Source: Deroplatys truncata (taxonomy: Eukaryota; Arthropoda; Insecta; Mantodea; Mantidae). From it: a stretch of DNA of 64,000 nucleotides. The stretch spans positions 174,261,065-174,325,064 of the forward strand of contig CM060988.1 of assembly GCA_030765065.1 (NCBI GenBank), in the 5' to 3' direction. Made by a program: the position numbers and the translations under genes. Positions 1 to 10,295 of this stretch are shown here, piece after piece. Below the pieces are notes generated by a model. It had not been told where the DNA came from and ran no database searches. It saw only the letters and a program-made list of their open reading frames with translations. The first letter of the stretch is position 1. Every line of letters begins with the position of its first letter.

Positions 1-606
1 TATTTCTTTAATTTATTGTTCTCTGCACTAATACATGTAGAGGTGATTGACCTTGCATACTATTTCTATCTCTTTGTATACCTAACTGTGAATTTACAGA
101 TAACTGTTCTTCTATATGTAACCTATTTGTTTCTTCTAGCTTTGATTGTAAATTTACATTGTAATCTGTAATGGCTGACCTATCCTCTCCTACTTCAATA
201 TTTTCATTATTTACTATTTCCATTTTATTTTGTATATTTTCTTTTGTTATATTTGGTTTGGAAATGCTGAATTTGAATTTTCCACTTCTTAACAACATCA
301 AATTATTTTAATTACAATATATTCGTAACTATCTTGACAATTATATAAGTATATATAGTATTGTAATGTTCTGACCTTTTCTCTGACTGTGTTAGTAAAC
401 CTTTATACTCTGGTGTTCCCTCGTAGATTCTTGTTGAATTTTTGACTGCGTGCCCCGTACTCCTGAAAGAATTTTTGCTGTCCTTGGGTGACGTTGTTGA
501 TGATTTTTAAGGTCTCTGAGGTACTTGTAGTTAAGTCTTGTAGTTTCGTCATTCTGGTAGCTCTTCGTTGATTCTTTTCTTCTGTTCATCTATTCTTGCC
601 TATTCT
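1..606 (-). mobile_element. LTR retrotransposon leader and start of internal region
   Basis: Sequence lying inside the LTR that ends at 629, read on the minus strand from the primer-binding site at 608-625 towards the window edge. It holds two short open frames, at 589-392 (rich in Lys, Arg, Gln) and 301-8 (rich in Asn, Glu, Gln). Neither shows a recognisable gag zinc knuckle, protease or reverse transcriptase motif in the visible part. The second frame could be the start of gag, but that is only inferred from its position. The element continues beyond position 1, so its superfamily cannot be decided here. Confidence 0.55.
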
Positions 607-607
607 G

Positions 608-625
608 GCCCCACGTTGGGCGCCA
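608..625 (-). other. Primer-binding site of the LTR retrotransposon
   Basis: The minus strand reads TGGCGCCCAACGTGGGGC, two bases after the terminal CA of the LTR at 629. It starts with TGG, the complement of a tRNA CCA end, and is in the place expected for reverse-transcription priming. A second, degenerate version (TTGGCACCTAAACGTGGGGC) lies at about 643-662, inside the LTR end. Confidence 0.7.
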
Positions 626-628
626 ATT

Positions 629-1498
629 TGAAAAAAGTTATTGCCCCACGTTTAGGTGCCAATTTGAAGAAGGTTATTATACTTCCATTGTTGGAGAGCC
701 AAAACTTTAAGTAGTTGCAAGCACGTACGATACAAACTTTCCGGTGGCCTTCGCCCCACGTTCACTTTCCAGCGGCCTTCAATTTTAATGTTTATTTAAA
801 TATTATATATGCATGCCTCGGCTGCGTCAGTAGTAATTTTACAGAAACGCGCATCTCTTAGCAGGGCTTGGTGCGGCTAAAGAATGAACGCTTAAACAAA
901 CTATAATTTTTATTTCATTCCTTTATTAATCCTTCACACTATTAAATAACACTTCACTGATGTATCCTACTGTAGAGCTGTGAGATTATTTTATTAATTG
1001 CACTTTTTAACACGTAAATTTTATATTATTCTCGCCGTAATGAATTTTTATGTCCCATACTGAATACGTATCGAACTGCTCGAGAACGCTGCTTTGTAGT
1101 ATCTGGTTGGGAACCCTGTCTTCTAGTATCTGCTGCCTGAATCTGTTAAAGTTGTATATTTTACTATATTTAAGTCTCTGATTGGCTATTTATAAGCTGC
1201 TTTAAATATTACATTATTATTGTTCCAAGAATTATTAGTAGCATTATTAAACTTTCTAATTTATTGTTGTCTCAAGGTTACCTCATTGTTAACAACTTTC
1301 GGCTTCTATTCTCACAGCTCCTACTTTGTTAAATTACGTAATACATTCACATAACATTATTATACATCTACATAATATAAACATAATATAATGACTTACA
1401 TACATTTTATATATACATATTGCTTTAAGGCGGGCTGTTATTATATTTTATTACATTAATTAGACTAATATCGTTTAAGTGTTAAAAATACTGTCTCA
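629..1498 (-). mobile_element. Long terminal repeat, family L1
   Basis: On the minus strand this begins TGAGACAGTATTTTTAACAC at 1498 and ends ...TTTTTTCA at 629, giving TG...CA ends directly before the primer-binding site. The same unit recurs at 21116-22930, 23498-24441 and (opposite strand) 60611-61549. Shared landmarks are GCCTCGGCTGCGTCAGTA, CTTTATTAATCCTT, CTCACAGCTCCTAC and GCTTTAAGGCGGGCTGTTA. It is about 870 bp long. No full-length pair is present in the window, so only this copy is next to an internal region. Confidence 0.8.
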
Positions 1499-1556
1499 GA
1501 ACCACAGCAGTTAAAGAGCGTCCATGAATAAAACTCGATTTAATTTAATTTATTCT
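1499..1556 (+). repeat. SINE tail fragment (S1 family)
   Basis: Carries ACCACAGCAGTTAAAGAGCG and then TCCATGAATAAAACTCGATTTAATT, matching the 3' end of the fuller copy at 16660-16928 and another tail at 13199-13253. It is cut on the left by the L1 LTR, suggesting the LTR joined or inserted into an older SINE. Confidence 0.65.
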
Positions 1557-1564
1557 TAGGTTAT

Positions 1565-2386
1565 TACTTTCTCTACCACGTACATGGTAGAGAGGGTATT
1601 ACATTTCACCCAAAAATGCGATATCGAGATTTCACCGGAAATACACGTTTTGAGGCCCCCGAATGAAAAAAATAGAAAAACTTTCACGTGTGTGAACATA
1701 TTACACAAAAAAAGAAAAGTGGGAAAATAGCAAACTTAGGATTTAAATTCAGCATCTTCCAAAGATGCGATACGAAGATTTTCATGAAAATACCTTAAAC
1801 CCAAACTACCTCTTACTTATAAAATTTTGATTTTCTAAAAAACATACTCTAACGATTTTCATTAAATCAGCTTATATTAAGGCTACTTTCATGACAAAGT
1901 GTATAAGTTGATTTTTGGGAATAGCATGTGAAGTCCTCTTCATCCAGAAGGAATTTCGTATAATTTGTACAACTGAATAGGTGAAAACGTGCAACACAAA
2001 AAATGTGGACCTTCTTATAACACAGAGTTTATTTTAAGTAAGTTTTTGTAGCATAAGCAATTTCCGAAATATCCGTCATTATTAGTTCGAATTATTCAAT
2101 ACTTTGTTCTTCTTTTAAAGCTCCGTCAGCATTCAGCTGTTTCTCCCTATGTCATGAAAACAGTATGGAATTTTAAGGCCAGCATATAGCGTCCAGTTGT
2201 TAAACATTGGACTATCGCTGCTCTCTTTGTATCTATAACGAAATGTGTAATGTAGCTATTTCTGCAAGGGTTTATCGTGATTAAAATGACCTAGATAGAA
2301 AAATAAGCGTTCATTAGAATGCTTTGTATACTCGCTAATAAACTATAGAGGAGTGAGAAAGTCATGTGAACGTAACACATAGATTT
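1565..2386 (+). repeat. R1 repeat, older subfamily copy
   Basis: Starts TACTTTCTCTACCACGTACATGG and ends GAGAAAGTCATGTGAACGTAACACATAGATT. It keeps the order of R1 landmarks (CACCCAAAAATGCGATATCGAGATTTCACCGGAAATAC, then CAAACTTAGGATTTA, CTAACGATTTTCATTAAA, AAATGTGGAC). It diverges more from the other copies than they do from one another and lacks a long CA/TG tract. No coding capacity was seen. Similar older copies are at 10680-11416, 33675-34496, 37352-38037, 47892-48743 and 61568-62748. Confidence 0.75.
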
Positions 2387-2948
2387 TGTTTAATTACTTG
2401 CAGTTAATGGAAGCCAAAGGAACGCATCTATTTAGAAATGTATTAAAGAATTCGGAACGTAAAGGTGTAAACGAGTAGAATATTTATATTCTGAAGGATA
2501 TTATTAATGAACGTGGGTTTAAATACTAATTATTTCGTTGTACTTCTAAGATACTCCGGAACAGAAACGCTTAAAACTGGTCCCTATTAGGGTTATGTAG
2601 CAGCCACATGTGGTCTCGGGAACGGTGCTATGTCAGTTGCGTCCACGTAAACATGTTTACGAAAATCAGTACGTCAGTTGCGTCCACAGCTACCTGCTTA
2701 GGTAGATTGGGTAGATTTAGGTTCTTCGATAAGACAGAGCCAAACACTATAGAACGCGTTCTGTGACGAGACACAGCAAAGCATTGTTTAGAACCCTTTC
2801 TGCTACCTCATATACAGCACAAAGGCCAAAATGGACATACGTAATAGTTCTCATTCTCAGTTGTGCACGGAGTTGATGACAAATGAGATGGGGAAGCCTT
2901 TATTTTTAACCTACTTACTGTTTCAACCATAAAAATTCTTTGTTATTG
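2387..2948. other. Unassigned intergenic DNA with a repeated 13-mer
   Basis: No gene is seen. The motif GTCAGTTGCGTCC occurs twice, at about 2633-2645 and 2671-2683. Its inverse, GACGCAACTGA, occurs beyond the following R1 copy near 4018 and 4053. Confidence 0.4.
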
Positions 2949-3462
2949 CTTTTTACTTTCTCTACTATGTATAGTAACTAGGGGAAGAATTGTATTCCAC
3001 CCAAAAATTCGATACCGAGATTACACCTGAAATATATGTTTTGAGACCCCCTGAATCCAAAAAAAAACATTTTTGGAAACATGTCCGTGTGTGTGTGTGT
3101 GTGTGAACAGCATAACTCAGAAACCAACAGTCGGATAAAAACCAAACTTGGTATTTAGCTTCAGTATCTTCCAAAGATGTGACACGAAGGTTTTCAAGAA
3201 AATCCCCCACCCCAGATTAACCTTAACATCGAACATTTTTCGAAAATTTTAGTTTCCTCAAAAATGGCTCTAACGATTTTGATTAAAATATCATATATTT
3301 AAGATACTTTTATGACAAACAAACTGTATATCTTGAATTTTCTGGGAATGTCTCCAAAAGTATTCTTCATTGTGAACGACTTTTGCATAACCGGTAAACC
3401 ATAAGAGATAGACAAAATTTTACCACACAAGAAATGTAGATCGCGTTAAAATGCACAATTTG

Positions 3463-3511
<49 letters not shown>

Positions 3512-3835
3512 TGTTGTTGAGTGAACCATTTTCGAGGTATTGCTGGTTATTCCCTTAAATTTTCCAATACCTATACTTTTTCTCAAATGGGAATTCGTTA
3601 TTCACTTTTATGCTTTGTCGTGGTAATGCAAAGAGAATGGAATACTCCACATAGCAACCAGCTCTTAAAATATTTGACTATCGCTTAAAGCCTACCATAT
3701 TCCCCTTGCACCTACAAGAAAATTAGCAATAATATTAACATCTCGAGTAACATGAAGCATGTGGAGAATAAGCGTTTGTAGAAATAGTTTGTACAGGAGT
3801 AGAGAAAGTCATGTGAGTGTAACACGTCGGATTTT
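2949..3835 (+). repeat. R1 repeat, nearly full copy
   Basis: Begins ACTTTCTCTACTATGTATAGTAACTAGG and ends GAGAAAGTCATGTGAGTGTAACACGTCGGATTTTTTT. The TG tract is at 3090-3106 between AACATGTCCG and AACAGCATAACTC. A second simple-sequence expansion, (AT)n, sits at 3465-3508 where other copies have GTCATATACATTT. Non-coding. Confidence 0.85.
3465..3508. repeat. (AT)n microsatellite inside R1
   Basis: About 22 AT dinucleotides, replacing the short GTCATATACATTT of other R1 copies. Confidence 0.95.
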
Positions 3836-4741
3836 TTTAACTCGTGTTCAGTTCTTAGATTTTTATGCATAATACAATGTAATCTAACAAAGTATCATCT
3901 GTTTGTGGGGTTTAAATTAAAAATGTTAGACAATCCTAAGTCTGCAAAATGGGAAGGGGAATGTCGTTTGTGCCAGGAATTCAAAATACTGAGGCTAACA
4001 ATTCAAATATTTCAGAGACGCAACTGAAGTATTAACCAAGAAATCCAGGGACGCAACTGACATATAAAGCTGACCGCGGGACGCAATCGCCGGTCACGTT
4101 GGGAACAACTGTTTACACTGGTATTGTTGCATAAATACTACAGAGGAAGAGGTTTAATAATCTAGTAAGTAGTCCAGAATTAAAACAAAGACCTGTCTTC
4201 ATCCTTTCTTTTATGCAGGTCTTCACTGCCAAAGATATCGTAGGATACACCCTCTATTAAATATTCTTCGCTTCATTTGCTGCTCCAGCGGTGCGCTGGA
4301 ACAGGCCCTCTGAATAAATCGCTGCATAAAGCGCTGCTGCAGCACTTGGCCCGCTGAATGCACCCAATGAAATCTCTGAAATTTGTAATATAAAAACGTT
4401 TGATCCTATTATTCAAGCTTTTGGAATTGTACCATTAGACTTACGTATATTCTAGCTGTACTTCTAATTGTAGTCAACAACCCAAAAGTGTTCATAAAAA
4501 ATTCACATATATACAACAAACCAAGAAACAGCATGCAATAACCCGCAGGTATTCCAAAAGGAGTTTACTACAATGGCATAGTATTATTTAATTCGCTCCC
4601 ATCATATATAAAGAACCGAAAACCAATACAAACAAATTCAAATTAGTATTACAACGATACCTCATCAGCCACACCATCTATACGGAGGAGGGTTTCATTC
4701 ATTCAAAAAAATTAACTGTACTACTAATTTTAATCCAAAAA
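3836..4741. other. Unassigned intergenic DNA
   Basis: No gene, RNA or clear repeat boundary is seen. GACGCAACTGA motifs near 4018 and 4053 mirror those at 2633 and 2671. A GC-richer patch lies at about 4285-4370. Confidence 0.35.
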
Positions 4742-5456
4742 TCTAATGTGATACATTCACATCACCTTCTCTACTCTCTATCTTTATTAGTGCGCATACA
4801 AACTATTCCTGCTAAAGCTTATTATCATATCTACTACATTTTAATCCATATAAATCTTTGCAGAAATAGCTAGATTACACATTTCGTTATAGACACAAAG
4901 GGAACGGTGATAATCAAATGTTTAAGAACTGGATGCTATATACTGGCCTTAAAATTCCATACTGTTTCCATACAATCGCGAGAAACAACTGAATGTTGAC
5001 TGAACTTAAGGAGAATTATCAAGCAATGAACGATTTCAACCATTAATATCGGATATATCGGGAATGGCTTATGTCACAAAAAAGTTATGTGTAGTAAATT
5101 GTGTGTTTTAAAGAGATCTACATTTGTTGTGCGGTAGGTTTTCGTCTATCGTTTAATATTTACTAGTTACACTAATTATGCGAAAGTTCTTCCAAATGAG
5201 CTGGATTTCAAAGGCTATTCCCAGAAAATTCATGATATATACTTTATTTGTCATCTAAAAATCATTAATATATAGCATTTTAATCAAAATCTTTAGATGC
5301 TTTTTAGAAAATCAAAAGTTTTGAAAAGTATTTCATGTAAATGATGCTTTGGGGCGGGGGATTTTCTTGAAAATCCTCGTGTTGTATTTTAAGAAGGCAT
5401 TAAACCTAAATACCAGGTTTGGTGTTTATTCCACTTTTGGTTTTTGATTTATGCTG

Positions 5457-5490
<34 letters not shown>
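4742..5490 (-). repeat. R1 repeat, minus copy, joined head to head with the next
   Basis: Opens with TCTAATGTGATACATTCACATCACCTTCTCTACTC and runs to TTATGCTGTTCACACAC at the CA tract. At the tract it switches directly into a plus-oriented R1 piece (5491-6020), so the two copies meet at the microsatellite. The 4.7-5.2 kb part resembles the older subfamily. Confidence 0.7.
5459..5488 (+). repeat. (CA)n microsatellite at R1 junction
   Basis: About 15 CA dinucleotides form the fusion point between oppositely oriented R1 pieces. Confidence 0.95.
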
Positions 5491-6120
5491 GACATTATCG
5501 AGGTTTCACCGGAAATACATGTTTCGAGACCTCCTGATTCCAAAAAAAAGCATTTTTGGAAACATGTCCGTGTGTATGTCTTCTGTGAACAGCATAACTC
5601 AGAAACGAACAGTCGGATAAACACCAAACTTGGTATTTAGGTTCAGTATCTTCCAGAGATGCGACACGAAGGTTTTCAAGAAAATCCCCCCACCTCAGAT
5701 TACCCTTTACATGGAAAATTTTTCGAAAAGTTACATTTTCTCAAAAATAGCTCTAACGTTTTTGATTAAAATATCATATGTTTAAGATTATTTTCATGAT
5801 AAATGAAATGTATATCTCGAATTGTCTGGGAATGTCTCCAAAAGTGTTCTTCATTGTGAACAACTTTTGCATAACTGGTAAACCATAAGAGATAGACAAA
5901 ATTTTACTACACAAAAAATGTAGATCGCGTTAAAATACACAATTTATGTCTTATACATTATTTTGTTGAGTGAATCATTTTCGAGATATTGCTTGTTATT
6001 CCCTTAAATTTTTTAATCCAGTGGACCTTAAAAATGTATTTTCGGTGACATCTCGGTATAGAATTTTTGAGTGGAATGCAATACCTTCTCTACATACTAA
6101 GTACGTTGTAGAGAATGTGG
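5491..6120 (+). repeat. R1 repeat pieces (plus body, then minus end)
   Basis: 5491-6020 reads GAGGTTTCACCGGAAATACATG through TTTTCGAGATATTGCTTGTTATTCCCTTAAA in plus orientation. About 6040-6112 is the terminal part of another R1 in minus orientation (TCGGTGACATCTCGGTATAGAATTTTTG ... ACGTTGTAGAGAA). The unit is a composite, with no intact right end. Confidence 0.65.
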
Positions 6121-7044
6121 CAGAGAGATCCACTTCTCTGTGCAAATCATAACTCTACCTGTTGATTGAAATAAAAAACCTAAAGAGGTGTTGAAAGTGG
6201 ACACATGTTTGCTTTTTTTTCTGCAACACTTGCCGCCATAAATGTGTGATCTGAATCTCATATAACCTGTTTGGGCCTAGGTTAAACGCATAGTTGGGGA
6301 AATAAAAGTAACAGGTGACTTATCGCCGTGATATATCGCTTGTGACTGGCAGGGTTTTGCACACATGTAGACGAGGTATAACATGATTACTGGGAGGAGG
6401 GTGGTGTAATGGAAAAAGTCATTAATTTCGCTAGGAGATGACAGCAGCAATTTTTCATTTTCCTCTTCCTCCTCCAGTGAAAGGAGTCCATATACGAACA
6501 ACTTGAGATGTGTATAGCTTGTTTGAAGTTAAATATAGTTCATCAACTTTAAGTTTGTTGATCACTTAGCGACTTCCTGTCTTTAATCTAGAGAGAATGC
6601 ATACTCGAAAGGTGTCAGCATTGGCATAAGCGTAGTTAGAGGAGCGGGGCCTAGTACAAGATATCACGGTGTAGTAGTATTGTTTCCTGAACTTCTCAAT
6701 GATTTTATTTCTGCCAGGGATTGACTGTTGGACAGACAGTATTCAGAACTCCACCGGAGAACTACATTTGCACAGCAGTAAACAAAGTATCATAGTCAGC
6801 AAATAAACTGGTCTCTTGCGTTAGAAGGTAGTAATTGTCAACATGATAATATTTTTAGCATCAATAGATAACCTCCCTTGGTCCCTCACTCCGAGTAGTG
6901 TTCTCCGCATCTGTGAACTGTTTGTTTTATTTCACTCACCATTTGATAGGAAAGTCGGTCTTATACCGCGAATAAGCTTTATCCAATCAGAACGCGGAGA
7001 AACTCATCTCGGTTTGTTTATATGCTGAGTAAGCTTAGGGGAAA
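6121..7044. other. Unassigned intergenic DNA
   Basis: No convincing gene on either strand. Short open frames here lack family motifs, splice context or a codon pattern. A poly-Glu-like run in the frame at 6277-6501 comes from a CTTCCTCCTCC stretch. Confidence 0.35.
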
Positions 7045-7881
7045 AAATCTGATGTGTTACACTCATATAACTTTCTCTACTCTTGTACAAACTATTTTTA
7101 CAAACGCTTATTCCCCATATGCTTCATGTTAATCTAGATATTAATCTTATTGCTAATTTTCTTCTAGATGCAAGGGGAATTGGTAGGCTTTAAGCGACAG
7201 TCAAATATTTTAAGAGCTGGTTGCTATGTGGAGTATTCCATTCTCTTTACATTACCAGGACAAAAAAATGAATAACGAATTTGAAAAAAGTATAAGCATT
7301 GGAAACTTTAAAGGAATAACAAGCAATATCTCGAAAATGGTTCACTCAACAAAAAAAATGTATATGACATAAATTGTGTATTTTAATGCGATCTACATTT
7401 TTTTGTGTAGTAAAATTTTGTCTATCTCTTATGGTTTACCATTTATGCGAAAGTCGTCGTTCACAATGAAGAATACTTTTGGAGACATACCCGGAAAATT
7501 CAAGATATATTTTATTTGTCATGAAAGTATCTTAAATATGTGATATTTTAATCAAAATCGTTAGAGCCATTTATGAGAAAATTAGAATTTTCGAAAAATG
7601 TTCCATGTAAAGGGTAATCTGGGGTGGCGGGGATTTTGTTGAAAACCTTCGTGTCGCAGCTCTGGAAGATACTGAACCTAAATACCAAGTTTGGTGTTTA
7701 TCCGACTGTTCGTTTCTGAGTTATGCTGTTCACAGACACACACACACGGACATGTTTCCTAAAATGCCTATTTTGGATTCAGGGGGTCCCAAAACATATA
7801 TTTCCGGTGAAATCTCGGTATCGAATTTTTGGATGGAATACAATACTTCCCCTATTTACTATACGTAGTAGAGAAAGTAAA
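7045..7881 (-). repeat. R1 repeat, full-length copy
   Basis: Runs from TCTGATGTGTTACACTCATATAACTTTCTC to TTTACTATACGTAGTAGAGAAAGT and is flanked by A runs on both sides (GGGGAAAAAA before, AAAAACAGGG after). This copy supports the proposed ends and an A-run target duplication. The CA tract is at 7735-7750. Non-coding. Confidence 0.85.
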
Positions 7882-9465
7882 AACAGGGTATAGGGTGTTT
7901 GAAGGAGTGCATAGCTACAAACCTAGCTAACATGTAGATTTGACTTAATGCGCATCGGAATGGATTTAGTTCTCGTGAGGAAGTGTTAGTCTTTAGTCTA
8001 GTAAAACTCCGGCAGATGACGGAGCTGTCTCTGTTTTCAGATTTTGTGACAGTCCTCACCCCATTCCGTGGGCTTTAGGTTACTCTGTACTAAAAGTACT
8101 AATTTCTACACATTTCAACCAATTAGGTGAAAGTTATATCACAGATTTGTTCAAAATAATTACAGTGAAAAATAAAGTTTCATGACCTTCTATACAAACA
8201 CCATCTAATAAAATAGTGTTCAAAAAATAATAAAAAAATCAATTTTCATTTGAAATGCACCATGTGACCAAAATTTGAAAGTTTTAACCTTTAAATCTGA
8301 AACGCGGTCTATTGACCCAGAGGAAGTGGATTAAATTACGAATAATGGCAGATTGCTACTTGAAAATATATTCCATAAATTAATTAACAAGCCGAATTTC
8401 TTCCATCTAATAAACTGATACTGCAATAACATAGATAATTACAACTAACAAACCCTTATTCGTTCACCATTCTTTACATTCTTTACGGCTTCAGCGCTTT
8501 AAATTAAATTACAATAATTACAGAATTGCTTCCTGCTCTCACATTTACCGATATATTTCAAAACTAAAAGCAATAAGTCTATAGTTCACACGATCAATCT
8601 TTTCCCGTTGAAGAATTACTAAATAGAATTTTGAATACGTTAAGCCAAAAATGAATTTAGAAATACCGTCCAGAATGCCTTCTATCTAAACGTTGTCCTG
8701 TTGTTTTCCTCGTAACCGAGCTCGCCGTCGAAGAAAGATTCATCAGCCTTGTGGACAGCACATTGAAGCAAGCTGGAACTGATCCGGCGTCTGCGCAGTT
8801 GACGACCACAACCGCCTGACGTACTGCGTGACTCAAAATAACTACGCCCTTTCTTCTTGTCGTCTGCTTGAGAACCACTACCATAGTCGTTTCACTTCTG
8901 TTCCCGTACATGTCAGCCTTCCTTTAGTACAGCCCAGTCGCCTAGATTTCTCCGGGGAGGGTCAATTTGGCATAAACCTTGCATATTATTTCTCGAATGT
9001 ATGTAATTCTTTAAACTCAAAGTTTAAGTGTTTTGTTATGCTAAACATTCTGCTGAAAAATCATTCATGTGTTTAATCTTAAAACTGCATGTACGAAACT
9101 ATACTTGATATCAAGAAAAGACAACATCTGTTACCGAACTACAAAGAAGGTATACTAAAAAGCTTGAAGAATTTGAACAAAAATAGAACCTTCGTGGCCG
9201 TTTTAAAATGTCGAAAATTTAAGAAAACAAGATTAGGTGAAAATCAAGTTCTAAACTTTTGGGCACTATTTGCATACACCAGCGCACATATATTTAAACA
9301 TGCGATGTGGGGTTCAAATCACCAGGTGGGTAAAACCGCAATTGAAGCCTTATTTAAGGATGAGGATTTTTTCAGTAGAAAATTTTTTAAAAAGTAATGA
9401 ACTGCACTAAGATACTTTGAGTTTTCTAAAATATAACGAAAAGGTTTTAATTACAAAGAATAATA
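7882..9465. other. Unassigned DNA downstream of the Gly-rich gene
   Basis: No gene is recognised. A GC-richer island at about 8690-8960 has overlapping open frames on both strands without a known motif. A 102-codon plus frame at 9089-9397 is Lys/Phe-rich with no signal peptide or domain. Either could be old transposon sequence. Confidence 0.35.
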
Positions 9466-9471
9466 TTTATT
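9466..9471 (-). promoter_or_regulatory. Poly(A) signal of the Gly-rich gene
   Basis: AATAAA on the minus strand, about 78 bases after the stop codon at 9549-9551. Confidence 0.75.
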
Positions 9472-9548
9472 TGTGCAAAATAGATACAAAAGTTGTACAA
9501 AATATAACATCAGGTAACAAAGAAAACTTTAGGAGTGCGTTGTAGAAC

Positions 9549-10295
9549 TTAACCATGGTAACCTCCATAACTGCTGCCAAAGTACCCATGGCCTCCATAA
9601 CCACCATGGCCGCCATAACCGCCTCCGTATCCACCGTGTCCGCTGCCATAACTGCTTCTATAGCCGCCTCCGTAGCTACCGTAACCGCTTCCGTGACCAC
9701 CTCCATATCCACCATAACCGCTTCCGTGACCACCTCCGTAGCCACTGTAACCGCCTCCGTAGCCACTTTTGTAGCCACCTCCGTATCCGCCGTAGCTACT
9801 TTTGTATCCGCCTCCATATCCACCATAGCCGCCTCCGTGACCACCTCCATATCCACTGTAACCACCGTAACCGTGACCTCCGTATCCACTTCTGTAACCA
9901 CCTCCGTATCCACCGTAGCTACCTTTGTAGCCGCCTCCATATCCACCATAGCCGCCTCCGTGACCACCTCCATATCCACTGTAACCACCGTAGCCACCTC
10001 CGTGACCACCTCCGTATCCACTGTAACCACCGTAGCCGCCTCCGTGTCCACCTCCGTATCCACTGTAGCCACCGTAGCCGCCTCCGTGACCACCTCCGTA
10101 ACCACCGTAACTACTGTGACCTCCATACCCACCGTAGCCGCCTCCATAGCCATGTCCATAATCGTCTCCGTACCCACTATAACCGTAGCCTAGCAGGAGC
10201 CCTCGTTTGTCCGGCTGTTTTTCGGTCTCCTCAGCATTCTTCTTCTCCTCCTCGCAAGCGGCGAGGACGAACAAACACAGCGTGATCAGGTACTT
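9549..10295 (-). CDS. Exon 2 of the Gly-rich gene
   Basis: The minus strand reads a pyrimidine-rich tract ending TTGCAG, then AAG TAC CTG ATC. The frame stays open to TAA at 9549-9551. The open frame can be extended to a TTG at 10301, but that TTG and the following CAG belong to the splice acceptor, so the exon begins at Lys, 10295. Confidence 0.88.
   Translation of the reverse strand, partial: KYLITLCLFVLAACEEEKKNAEETEKQPDKRGLLLGYGYSGYGDDYGHGYGGGYGGYGGHSSYGGYGGGHGGGYGGYSGYGGGHGGGYGGYSGYGGGHGGGYGGYSGYGGGHGGGYGGYGGGYKGSYGGYGGGYRSGYGGHGYGGYSGYGGGHGGGYGGYGGGYKSSYGGYGGGYKSGYGGGYSGYGGGHGSGYGGYGGGHGSGYGSYGGGYRSSYGSGHGGYGGGYGGHGGYGGHGYFGSSYGGYHG

Noticed and set aside
9089..9397. 102-codon plus frame as a host gene
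   Set aside because: No signal peptide, domain, promoter or splice context; Lys/Phe bias fits AT-rich chance coding.
9467..10193. Long open frames overlapping the Gly-rich gene in other frames on both strands (236 and 212 codons, Val/Thr/Ala/Ser repeats)
   Set aside because: They are by-products of the GGNTAYGGN codon repeat. Only the Gly/Tyr/His frame has a signal peptide, splice acceptor and poly(A) signal.
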